Below, in pieces: positions 10,392 to 18,429 of a stretch of 47,055 bases of DNA; position 1 is the first letter of the stretch; every line of letters begins with the position of its first letter. A program made the position numbers and the translations under genes. The notes beneath the pieces were generated by a model. The model worked only from the letters and a program-made list of their open reading frames with translations, was not told the DNA's origin and did not search any database. The stretch comes from Prochlorococcus sp. AG-418-F08 (GTDB taxonomy: Bacteria > Cyanobacteriota > Cyanobacteriia > PCC-6307 > Cyanobiaceae): positions 1 through 47,055 of the forward strand of contig QCLV01000010.1 of the NCBI GenBank assembly GCA_003214295.1, in the 5' to 3' direction.

Positions 10392-11141
10392 TTAAATCTT
10401 ACCTTGAGCTATTAATTTTTCTATCAAAACTTTAGCTGCATTGGTTTCCGCTTTTTTATGCGATTTGCCGAATCCAGAGGATTCTTTCAATCCATTGATA
10501 AATATATTACAAGAAAATCTTTCCGGGTCTCCATTCTGCTTTGAGACTTCAATTATTTTATAGATAGGCAAATCAAAACCTTTACTTTGACACCACTCTT
10601 GTAACACTGTCTTTGAATTGAATTTATATGGAGCTTTTAAAAAAATTTCTGAATCTTCTTCCCAAATATCATTTAACCAAAGATTTACTTCTTGAATTGA
10701 ATCAAAGGTATTGTAAATGGCACCGATTAAAGCTTCTGTAGCTTCACCAATAATAGTATTTTTTGAATTTTCATCACCAAGAGCTTTAGGACCCTTAATT
10801 ATTAGTTTCTCTATGCCAATATTTTTCCCTAATTTAGTTAACCATTCATCACTTACAATTTGTGCTCTCAGTTCTGATCGATCTCCTACACTCATTTGAG
10901 GATATTTTTTTTCTATAAATTTAGAAGCAGCTAATCTTAGTACTGCATCCCCGAAGAATTCTAATTTTTCGTAATTTAATATTTTATCCTCTGACGAATG
11001 AATAAATGCTTGATTAAAATTTTTAATTTCTGAGATATTTTTTGTTTTTATCATCTCAGAAAATCTTTTTGATTTAATATCTAAAGACTTTAAGAAAGAA
11101 ATTATTTGAATAATTCTCTTTTCGTTAATTATATTTTTCAT
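10392..11141 (-). CDS. rnc: ribonuclease III
   Basis: RNase III cuts double-stranded RNA in rRNA processing and antisense turnover. The 249-residue protein has the catalytic domain with the signature YEKLEFFGDAVLRLAAS and the upstream FIHSSED block, the second acidic site EATEALIGAIY, and a C-terminal double-stranded RNA-binding domain (NSKTVLQEWCQSKG to the KKAETNAAKVLIEKL helix). It lies directly downstream of rnpB on the same strand, so two RNA-processing activities sit side by side. Confidence 0.95.
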   Translation of the reverse strand: MKNIINEKRIIQIISFLKSLDIKSKRFSEMIKTKNISEIKNFNQAFIHSSEDKILNYEKLEFFGDAVLRLAASKFIEKKYPQMSVGDRSELRAQIVSDEWLTKLGKNIGIEKLIIKGPKALGDENSKNTIIGEATEALIGAIYNTFDSIQEVNLWLNDIWEEDSEIFLKAPYKFNSKTVLQEWCQSKGFDLPIYKIIEVSKQNGDPERFSCNIFINGLKESSGFGKSHKKAETNAAKVLIEKLIAQGKI

Positions 11142-11165
11142 ATGATTTTAAAAATCACAATAATT

Positions 11166-11543
11166 AAAAAGCAGGTCATAAGCCGGGTTCTGTTCATCTT
11201 GATTAAGATGGGCAATCATCTATCTAGGGCTGGAATTACTTCACAGTCTCAAGCGGCGCTTAAAAGTAGATTGTCTAATGGTCATAAATCTACTAAGCCT
11301 TGCTCCCAGCTGGGGTTTACCTAGCCAACACTTCTCAATGTTGCTGGTGCGCTCTTACCGCACCCTTGCACCCTTGCCATACAAAAAGTATTCGGCGGTA
11401 TGTTTCTGTGGCACTATCCTCACGGTTACCCGCACTGGGAATTACCCAGCAAGCCTGACCATGTGGGAGCCCGGACTTTCCTCAAAAAAGTTTTATTTTG
11501 GAAACAAAATAAAACTTTTTTGCGATTGCCTCTCCTGCTTTCA
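11166..11543 (-). ncRNA. rnpB: RNase P RNA
   Basis: Read on the minus strand, the sequence contains the universal RNase P motifs: GAGGAAAGTCCGGGCTCCC near the 5' end and AGAACCCGGCTTATGACC near the 3' end. The terminal helix P1 forms from AAAGCAGG (5', plus-strand 11534-11541) and CCTGCTTT (3', plus-strand 11168-11175), which sets both ends and gives about 378 nt, a normal length for bacterial type A. The P3 arm is a 17-bp, almost pure A/U hairpin (11484-11521). It is the catalytic RNA that trims tRNA 5' leaders. Several open frames across it are meaningless. Confidence 0.95.
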
Positions 11544-11580
11544 TTTAGCATAGTGCTTAACACGCCAAAAATCATCTATT

Positions 11581-11654
<74 letters not shown>

Positions 11655-11732
11655 TCAAAGTAAAAAACTATATGTAGTATGTGTGCACATTTGCTACTCT
11701 CTAGCTAGCGTGTAGTTAGTAATGAATCTTTT

Positions 11733-12065
11733 ATGGCTAAGTTGCATGATATGCGTTTAAAGCTCTTAATTCAACAGGAGCATGAACGCATTTCTAAATC
11801 CCAACCTAATGATTTAGATCTTTCAATTGTTCAAGCAAGATGCTTATGTTGGCTTGCTTTATTGGCAGAAGCTCACGAAGATCAAGCAAATGATGCTGAA
11901 AAAAGAGGAGATGCCGAACAAGCAATGGGGTGGTTTGCTGATTCTATGAGACTGAGGGATGTAATAAATTTGGTCACAAGTATTGAAATACCTTTGCCTG
12001 ATAGTCCGGATTCACTTGATGAAAATGACGAATTATTGGATGGGCCTACAATTTTGCCCAAATAG
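11733..12065 (+). CDS. conserved-looking hypothetical protein, function unknown
   Basis: I do not recognise a named domain in this 110-residue protein. The N-terminal and middle part (residues 1-80) is predicted to be helical, with a QARCLCWLALLAEAHEDQANDAEKRGD stretch that looks like a helical hairpin. The C-terminal tail is acidic and proline-rich (LPDSPDSLDENDELLDGPT). Coding potential is good: codon use resembles its neighbours and the ATG is clean. It is followed 30 bases later by another unknown protein in the same orientation, so the two may form a pair. Confidence 0.75.
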   Translation: MAKLHDMRLKLLIQQEHERISKSQPNDLDLSIVQARCLCWLALLAEAHEDQANDAEKRGDAEQAMGWFADSMRLRDVINLVTSIEIPLPDSPDSLDENDELLDGPTILPK

Positions 12066-12095
12066 TGAGATGATATAAAAAGAGTTATTTTTTTT

Positions 12096-12551
12096 TTGAC
12101 TGAAGAACCATGTCAATGCTCTGATTGTCAGAGATTTTACAAAGAGCATGACCGTCTAATTAGAGAATTTCCTACTTTTAAACAGCAACAAGAATTAAAT
12201 TGGGCATCTATTCAATCGTTTAGAACTCTTTGCAGTAAGGTTACCAACGAATTGCAGAGACAATTATCTGAAAGAGAATCTAAAAAAGATACAGTCCCAG
12301 AAGAAAAACATATTTCTGTTGAAGATTTGACTGAAGCTTTAGATGAACTTGAAAGTGTTAATGCTTATTTATATTCAATTGAAGCCTTAATGGAAAGAAT
12401 TTTTGATACAAGAATTTCAAACAATATTGAATCAAAATTTAAAGAAATTGCAAATGAATTAGCTCCAGACCCATTAAATACGGACAGATTAATTTTGAAT
12501 AGATTATTTCATCAAACTCCAGATTCTCCGGATAAGAAAAATATTAATTAG
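12096..12551 (+). CDS. hypothetical protein with N-terminal Cys cluster
   Basis: The 151-residue, largely helical and charged protein starts with a TTG placed straight after a T-run (no ATG is available upstream in frame). Residues 6-11 carry CQCSDC, a possible metal-binding or redox cluster, and the middle is likely coiled coil (TEALDELESVNAYLYSIEALMERIF). I cannot assign a function. Its last eight bases overlap the end of convergent glgP. Confidence 0.72.
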   Translation: MTEEPCQCSDCQRFYKEHDRLIREFPTFKQQQELNWASIQSFRTLCSKVTNELQRQLSERESKKDTVPEEKHISVEDLTEALDELESVNAYLYSIEALMERIFDTRISNNIESKFKEIANELAPDPLNTDRLILNRLFHQTPDSPDKKNIN

Positions 12552-15108
12552 TTAATTTTTCGACATCGCATGTAATTTCCACAGGCATTGGGGAAACTTT
12601 CCATATGGATTTACAGTACTCTCTGATTGATCTATCTGATGAAAAATATCCTGATCTGGCGGTATTTAGTAATGCCATTTTATTCCAAGATTTTTTATTA
12701 TTCCAACATTTACTTACTTCATCTTGTTTATTTAAGTAATCTTCGAAGTCGGCCATTACAAAGAATGGGTCATGTCCAGTCAAGCTATTTAATAAAGGTT
12801 TAAATAATTCTTTATCGCCATTACTAAAGTGTCCAATTTCTATTAGACGTAGAACCTCTTTTAGTTCCGGACATTGGTCAATAAAAGTTTTGGGAGAATA
12901 ATTATTGTTCTTTAAATCCATAATTTCACTTTCAGTTTTTCCAAAAAGAAAGAAATTTTCTTTTTTTACAAGATCTCTTAATTCCACATTAGCCCCATCT
13001 AAAGTTCCAATAGTCAATGCACCATTCATGGCAAACTTCATATTTCCAGTTCCAGATGCTTCTTTTCCTGCGGTAGAAATTTGTTCTGAAAGGTCCGTTG
13101 CCGGATAAACTATTTCACCAAGTTTTACATTATAGTCAGGTAAAAAAACCACCCGTAATAATCCCTCCATATCTGGATCGGAATTAACTACATCAGCAAT
13201 ACCATTAATGAATCTAATCATTAGTTTTGCCATAAAGTAACCGGGCGCAGCTTTACCCCCGAATATTATTGTTCTTGGGACTTCATAGTTATTTATGCCA
13301 TTTTTGATTCTTAGATATTGAGCAATAATTTGTAGAGCATTTAAATGTTGCCTTTTATATTGATGGATTCTTTTAACTTGAACATCAAATAAACTTGAGG
13401 GATCTACTAGTATTCCTGTTTTTGAATGGATAAAACTAGCTAATTTTCGTTTGCCATTTAATTTGGTTTCCTCAAATTTTTCTAAAAAGTTGGCATCGTC
13501 TTTTTTCCCTTCTAATTTTTTTAGAAGTTCCATATTTGTAATCCAATCAGGACCAACTTCTTCTTCTAGCAAGTTAGATAATGATGGATTTGAAAGGGCA
13601 ACCCATCTCCTTGGAGTAACTCCATTAGTAACATTTGTAAATTTTTCAGGCCATAGTTCTGCAAATTCAGGAAGAAGTTGTCTTTTAATTAAATCTGAGT
13701 GAAGAGCTGCGACTCCATTTATGTGATGTGCACCAATAGTAGCTAAGTGAGCCATTCTTACTGATTTGGAGCCTTCTTCATCAATAATTGAGAGCTTTTG
13801 GAGGATTTTGTCATCGCCTGGATAACGAAGTCTTAATTGTTGTAGAAATCTCCAATTAATTTCATAAATAATTTCTAGATGACGAGGAAGGAGATCATTA
13901 AATAAACCTAAATCCCATTTTTCTAGAGCTTCTGGAAGCAATGTGTGGTTTGTATAAGCTACTGAAGAGGTTGTTATGTTCCAAGCTTTGTCCCAACCTA
14001 TTTGATATTGGTCGATAAGAAGTCTCATTAATTCAGCCACTGCAATGGCAGGATGAGTATCATTTAGTTGTACTGTCCAATGTTTAGAAAATTCTGTTAT
14101 GGGTATTGATCTTTTTTCAAGACTTCTCAACATATCCTGAAGAGAACAACTTACAAAAAAGTGTTGTTGTTTTAGCCTTAATCTTCTACCTTCATCAGTT
14201 CCATCATTGGGATATAGAACCTTTGAAAGAGTTTCAGATGCAACTTTTTCTTCAACTGCTCCATAGTAATCACCAATATTAAAAGCATAAAAATCAAAAC
14301 TTTCTGTTGCATCAGCTCGCCATAATCTTAATCTGTCGCATGTATTTACTCTGTATCCTAGTACTGGAACATCATGAGGAACACCTATCGCATGTTCAGC
14401 AGGAATCCATCTTGATCTGTAGTTTCCTTTATCGTCTCTATAACTTTCAGTTCTTCCTCCAAAACCAACAAAACATGATTCATCAGGTTGTGGAAGTTCC
14501 CAGGGCCATCCACCCTTGAGCCATTTATCAGTAACTTCAACTTGCCAACCATCTCTAATTAACTGGTTGAATATACCAAATTCGTATCGAATACCATAAC
14601 CTACTGCTGGCACCTGAAGAGATGCTAATGATTCCATATAACATGCAGCAAGTCTGCCAAGGCCACCGTTACCTAGTCCAGGTTCTTCCTCTACTTCAAG
14701 AATTGTTGATAACGATTCAATACCAAATCTCTTTAATGCATCTTCAGCCTCTTGAGTTATACCAAGATTAAGGAGATTGTTACTTAATTGAGGACCTATT
14801 AAAAATTCTGCTGATAAATACGCTACAGTTTTTTGTGGTTTTTCTCTTATGACTTCTTGGCTGGCTAAGTATCTTGTCATTAGCCTATCTTTTACTGCGT
14901 AACTCAAAGCCATATACAAGTCGTGAGGACTTGCCGAAGTTGCTAACTTTCCAAGAGTATAGAAAAGATGCGCTGTCATGCCTTGAAAGACAGCATCAGA
15001 ATCCATGCCAGCTTTCTCAGGATCTAAGTAGCAGCCTGGGGTAGGCAAGCGTAGATCAAATGGTTCGTTGGTATTCATTGGATTTGCCATATAACAGACA
15101 ATAGCCAT
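12544..15108 (-). CDS. glgP: glycogen phosphorylase
   Basis: GlgP releases glucose-1-phosphate from glycogen, using pyridoxal phosphate. The 854-residue protein shows the active-site and cofactor blocks EEEPGLGNGGLGRLAACY, QLNDTHPAIAVAELMR and VQVKRIHQYKRQHLN, and the PLP-lysine region EASGTGNMKFAMNGALTIGT. Three nearby ATG codons are possible starts (15108, 15090 and 15078). The last begins MNTNEPFDLRLPTPGCYLDP, where family similarity starts, and may be the real one. It overlaps the end of the convergent unknown gene by eight bases and is divergent from the antiporter gene across 135 bases. Confidence 0.96.
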   Translation of the reverse strand: MAIVCYMANPMNTNEPFDLRLPTPGCYLDPEKAGMDSDAVFQGMTAHLFYTLGKLATSASPHDLYMALSYAVKDRLMTRYLASQEVIREKPQKTVAYLSAEFLIGPQLSNNLLNLGITQEAEDALKRFGIESLSTILEVEEEPGLGNGGLGRLAACYMESLASLQVPAVGYGIRYEFGIFNQLIRDGWQVEVTDKWLKGGWPWELPQPDESCFVGFGGRTESYRDDKGNYRSRWIPAEHAIGVPHDVPVLGYRVNTCDRLRLWRADATESFDFYAFNIGDYYGAVEEKVASETLSKVLYPNDGTDEGRRLRLKQQHFFVSCSLQDMLRSLEKRSIPITEFSKHWTVQLNDTHPAIAVAELMRLLIDQYQIGWDKAWNITTSSVAYTNHTLLPEALEKWDLGLFNDLLPRHLEIIYEINWRFLQQLRLRYPGDDKILQKLSIIDEEGSKSVRMAHLATIGAHHINGVAALHSDLIKRQLLPEFAELWPEKFTNVTNGVTPRRWVALSNPSLSNLLEEEVGPDWITNMELLKKLEGKKDDANFLEKFEETKLNGKRKLASFIHSKTGILVDPSSLFDVQVKRIHQYKRQHLNALQIIAQYLRIKNGINNYEVPRTIIFGGKAAPGYFMAKLMIRFINGIADVVNSDPDMEGLLRVVFLPDYNVKLGEIVYPATDLSEQISTAGKEASGTGNMKFAMNGALTIGTLDGANVELRDLVKKENFFLFGKTESEIMDLKNNNYSPKTFIDQCPELKEVLRLIEIGHFSNGDKELFKPLLNSLTGHDPFFVMADFEDYLNKQDEVSKCWNNKKSWNKMALLNTARSGYFSSDRSIREYCKSIWKVSPMPVEITCDVEKLTN

Positions 15109-15197
15109 TTTTTAGAAAATTTCTTTGTTGTAACTTCAGATCCACACTTGTTGAGTATTTTTGCTTTTTTTTTACATATTTCTTAAAGTGGGCCCTC

Positions 15198-15234
15198 AAT
15201 AAACTATCTTCCAAGTATGTAGTTTATTTTTTTC
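15198..15234 (+). promoter_or_regulatory. inverted repeat plus T-run in the glgP/antiporter intergenic region
   Basis: AATAAACTA (15198-15206) and TAGTTTATT (15220-15228) are perfect 9-bp arms around a 13-base loop, and T-rich sequence follows immediately, ten bases before the antiporter ATG. On the plus strand this looks like a weak terminator or attenuator hairpin in the antiporter leader; as DNA it could be an operator. The stem is almost all A/T, so stability is doubtful. The rest of 15109-15243 holds nothing I can name. Confidence 0.3.
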
Positions 15235-15243
15235 TCATTTCAT

Positions 15244-16611
15244 ATGTATTCTTTAGTTGCTGAATTAAATGCACATGATTTAGAAGTTGCTGAAACCTTG
15301 ATAGGAGTTATTAGATTTCTATTGATCTTTTTAGCCGCAAGAGCATTAGCAGAAGTATTAGTAAGACTAAGTTTACCAACGATTGTAGGTGAGCTTCTTG
15401 CAGGGGTAGTAATAGGTGCATCAGGATTCCATTTGTTAATACCGCCTTCAGCTGGAACTGAATTAAACGCGGGACTTGTAAATGTTATAAGTTCACTAGC
15501 TTCAATTCCTCCAGAAGCAGTACCTGATGTTTATTTCGAAAGTTTTCCATCTCTTCAAGCAGTTGCAACACTTGGGCTATATGCACTTTTATTTTTGACA
15601 GGACTAGAAAGTGAGTTGGAAGAATTGGTAGCTGTAGGTGCGCAGGCTTTTACTGTTGCTATGGCTGGGGTGATTTTACCGTTTGCCTTTGGGACTCTAG
15701 GATTGATGTTTATTTTCCAGGTAGATTTAATTCCAGCAGTTTTTGCTGGAGCATCTATGACAGCTACAAGCATAGGAATTACTGCTAGTGTTTTCGGTGA
15801 ATTAGGGTATTTGAAAACTAGAGAAGGTCAGATTGTTATTGGTGCAGCAGTTCTAGATGATATTTTGGGAATTGTTATTCTTGCAGTTGTTGTAGCTCTT
15901 GCTGCAGGAGGTTCTTTAGAAATTGCTCCTATCGTTAAATTAGTTGCAGCAGCTGTTGTATTCGTTATTGCTGCCATAGCATTAAGTAGAACTGCAGCAC
16001 CAGGTTTTGATTGGCTATTAGATAGATTAAAAGCCCCTGGAGCTGTAGTGGTAGCCTCTTTTGTGATACTTGTATTATGTTGTTTTGTCGCAACAGCCAT
16101 TGGATTGGAAGCAGCTTTAGGTGCTTTTGCAGCTGGATTAATTCTTAGTAGTTCTAAAAATAATCATGCAATTCAACAATCCGTTTTACCTTTAGTATCC
16201 TTATTTGCAACTATTTTCTTCGTTTTAGTAGGAGCAGGAATGGATTTATCCGTTATCAATCCACTTGATCCAACAAGTCGATCAGCTCTTGTTGTCGCAG
16301 GATTTTTATTAGTTGTTGCAATTATTGGAAAAATTGCTGCAGGATGGGTATTTTCAAGTGATAAACCAACTAATAGATTAGTAGTTGGTTTAGGAATGAT
16401 GCCTAGAGGAGAGGTAGGTTTAATTTTCCTTGGTTTAGGAACAAGCGCTAAGTTGTTAACTCCTTCTCTTGAAGCGGCTATTTTATTAATGGTTATTGGA
16501 ACTACATTTCTTGCCCCTGTTCTCTTGAGAATTGTTCTAAAAGATAAGCCCCCAAATGATGGTAATAAAATTTCAGATGATGTTGCAGCTGACCCTGTGG
16601 GTCTTCTTTAG
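15244..16611 (+). CDS. CPA2-type cation/H+ antiporter (NapA/Kef family)
   Basis: This 455-residue polytopic membrane protein has roughly 12-13 hydrophobic segments and lacks the cytoplasmic NAD-binding (TrkA-N) domain of long Kef proteins. Family marks are the half-membrane motif SLPTIVGELLAGVVIGASG (residues 43-61), TSIGITASVFGELG (residues 175-188) and the ion-binding aspartate pair D205-D206 in AAVLDDILGI. MPRGEVGLIFLGLG comes near the end. It most likely exchanges Na+ (or K+) for H+ across the plasma or thylakoid membrane. The tail after the last helix is short and hydrophilic. An alpha/beta hydrolase gene follows after 42 bases. Confidence 0.92.
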   Translation: MYSLVAELNAHDLEVAETLIGVIRFLLIFLAARALAEVLVRLSLPTIVGELLAGVVIGASGFHLLIPPSAGTELNAGLVNVISSLASIPPEAVPDVYFESFPSLQAVATLGLYALLFLTGLESELEELVAVGAQAFTVAMAGVILPFAFGTLGLMFIFQVDLIPAVFAGASMTATSIGITASVFGELGYLKTREGQIVIGAAVLDDILGIVILAVVVALAAGGSLEIAPIVKLVAAAVVFVIAAIALSRTAAPGFDWLLDRLKAPGAVVVASFVILVLCCFVATAIGLEAALGAFAAGLILSSSKNNHAIQQSVLPLVSLFATIFFVLVGAGMDLSVINPLDPTSRSALVVAGFLLVVAIIGKIAAGWVFSSDKPTNRLVVGLGMMPRGEVGLIFLGLGTSAKLLTPSLEAAILLMVIGTTFLAPVLLRIVLKDKPPNDGNKISDDVAADPVGLL

Positions 16612-16653
16612 TTATTAAGTTTATTAGAATCGTCGAACATAGATTTTTAATAA

Positions 16654-17553
16654 ATGGAAAAATCAGCCTTGATAGAAACTGATGTAAATTATGACTGGAA
16701 TTTTTTAAATTATCCAATACATACTGTTTCAGCGAAGCCTGAGCAAAAATCAAAAGAAATTGCAATTTTACTAATTCACGGTTTCGGGGCTTCTACGGAT
16801 CATTGGAGATTCAATATTCCTATTTTGAGTAAAAAATACGAAGTTCATGCAATCGATTTACTTGGTTTTGGAAAAAGTCCTAAGCCTCAAGATGTTGAAT
16901 ACTCAGGATCTTTATGGAAAGATCAGGTTGTTGCGTACGTAAAAGAGAAAATACAAAAACCTACTATTGTTGTTGGAAATTCATTAGGAGGTTATGCGGC
17001 ATTAGCAGCTGGTTCAGAATTAAATGAACTAAACGCAGGCGTAATATTACTTAATGCTGCTGGATATTTTAGTGAAGAAAAAACTACCAAGAAGAGTATT
17101 TTGCAAACTTCTATTGAAACAGTTGCCGGAATATTTTTGAAAAATGTTGTTCTTCAACGTTTGATTTTTGAGAATATGAGAAATCCAAAAAATATTAAAA
17201 AAACTTTGAATCAAGTTTACGTTGATACAAAAAATGTTGATGATTTTTTAGTTGAGTCAATAAGAAAGCCTTCGCTGGATTACGGAGCTTTTAATGTTTT
17301 TAGAAGTGTATTTAATCCGTCAGGTCCCCAAGGTTTGCCGTTGGATAAGTTATTTGCAAAACTCGATGCACCCTTATTACTGCTTTGGGGAGGGAAAGAC
17401 CCTTGGATGAATACTCCAAAAAAAAGAAATCTCTATAAAAAATTTACAGCAAAGAATACAAAAGAAATCATTCTTGATGCTGGACATTGTCCTCATGATG
17501 AAATACCTGAATTAGTTAATCAGCATATTTTGGATTGGGTTGATTCTCTTTAA
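16654..17553 (+). CDS. alpha/beta-fold hydrolase
   Basis: This 299-residue hydrolase has an intact catalytic triad. The nucleophile is S110 in the elbow VVGNSLGGYAALAAG, the acid is probably the aspartate of LLLLWGGKDPWMN, and the histidine is in DAGHCPHDEIPE. The oxyanion-hole HG motif appears as LLIHGFGASTDHWRFN. It resembles the cyanobacterial and plastid hydrolases related to pheophytinase-like enzymes, but the substrate cannot be read from sequence. It lacks a signal peptide. The next gene begins nine bases after its stop, suggesting an operon. Confidence 0.88.
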   Translation: MEKSALIETDVNYDWNFLNYPIHTVSAKPEQKSKEIAILLIHGFGASTDHWRFNIPILSKKYEVHAIDLLGFGKSPKPQDVEYSGSLWKDQVVAYVKEKIQKPTIVVGNSLGGYAALAAGSELNELNAGVILLNAAGYFSEEKTTKKSILQTSIETVAGIFLKNVVLQRLIFENMRNPKNIKKTLNQVYVDTKNVDDFLVESIRKPSLDYGAFNVFRSVFNPSGPQGLPLDKLFAKLDAPLLLLWGGKDPWMNTPKKRNLYKKFTAKNTKEIILDAGHCPHDEIPELVNQHILDWVDSL

Positions 17554-17561
17554 GCAAAATT

Positions 17562-18416
17562 GTGCAAATTAAATTTTCTAATAAAGACCAAGGAATTTTT
17601 ATCTTTAAATTAGATCAAAAAAACTATATTAAATTTTGTCCTGAAAGAGGAGGTCTTATTACAAATTGGGTTTCGGATGGTAATGAGATACTTTATTTCG
17701 ATGAAAAAAGATTTATGGACAAGACAAAAAGTATCAGGGGAGGCATTCCAATCTTGTTTCCAATTTGTGGAAATCTCAATACCTCTAGTTCAGTATTTGG
17801 CAGAGATTATTTGCAATTAACGCAACATGGTTTCGCTAGGGATTTGCAATGGGAATACTCCTTTAGTGAAAATGAAAAATCTTTATGCTTATTTCTAAAT
17901 GAATCTAAAAAAACCAAAAAATATTATCCTTTTGACTTCGAACTAAGAATAGAAGTTACCTTGATGATTAACAGTTTAGAATTTGAAATTACAATTTTCA
18001 ACAAAACAGATGTTGCTATGCCTATCAATTTTGGATTGCATCCTTACTTTAATGTTTCAGATGTCAAGAATTTAGAATTTATTGGTAATCCACTTAATTG
18101 TCAGGATCAAGAAAGAAATACTATAAGTAATACTTTGGATGAATTAAAAAAAATTAATTTAGGAGTTGATCTACTTATGTATACTTCCGGTAGAAGCTCT
18201 TTTCGAGATAAAGTTTTTAAAAGAGAGGTAACTTTAAATCATCAATATCCTTTTGATTTAGGCGTTATTTGGAGTGATCCTCCAAGAAGAATGATATGTC
18301 TCGAACCTTGGACTAGTCCCCGAAATTCTTTTGTTGATGGATTTAGAAACATTATGATTCCTTCAAATGATAGTAAAAGGTTAAATGCCTCAATACAAAT
18401 AAAATCTCTTAAGTAA
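17562..18416 (+). CDS. aldose 1-epimerase / hexose mutarotase-like protein
   Basis: The 284-residue protein of the galactose mutarotase fold starts with GTG, nine bases after the hydrolase gene. Family features are the N-terminal strand KFCPERGGLITNWVSDGNEIL, RGGIPILFPICGN, the conserved histidine in LTQHGFARDLQW, GLHPYFNVS and the C-terminal CLEPWTSPRNSF. It probably interconverts anomers of a sugar or sugar phosphate (YeaD-like hexose-6-phosphate mutarotases share the HGFAR block). It sits 13 bases before a four-carbon acid sugar kinase family gene, which may hint at a shared substrate class. Confidence 0.85.
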   Translation: MQIKFSNKDQGIFIFKLDQKNYIKFCPERGGLITNWVSDGNEILYFDEKRFMDKTKSIRGGIPILFPICGNLNTSSSVFGRDYLQLTQHGFARDLQWEYSFSENEKSLCLFLNESKKTKKYYPFDFELRIEVTLMINSLEFEITIFNKTDVAMPINFGLHPYFNVSDVKNLEFIGNPLNCQDQERNTISNTLDELKKINLGVDLLMYTSGRSSFRDKVFKREVTLNHQYPFDLGVIWSDPPRRMICLEPWTSPRNSFVDGFRNIMIPSNDSKRLNASIQIKSLK

Positions 18417-18429
18417 TTTTGCAATACTT

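Noticed and set aside
11674..11697. Imperfect hairpin after tRNA-Arg as an intrinsic terminator
   Set aside because: The stem is interrupted and no T-run follows. It is too weak to call.
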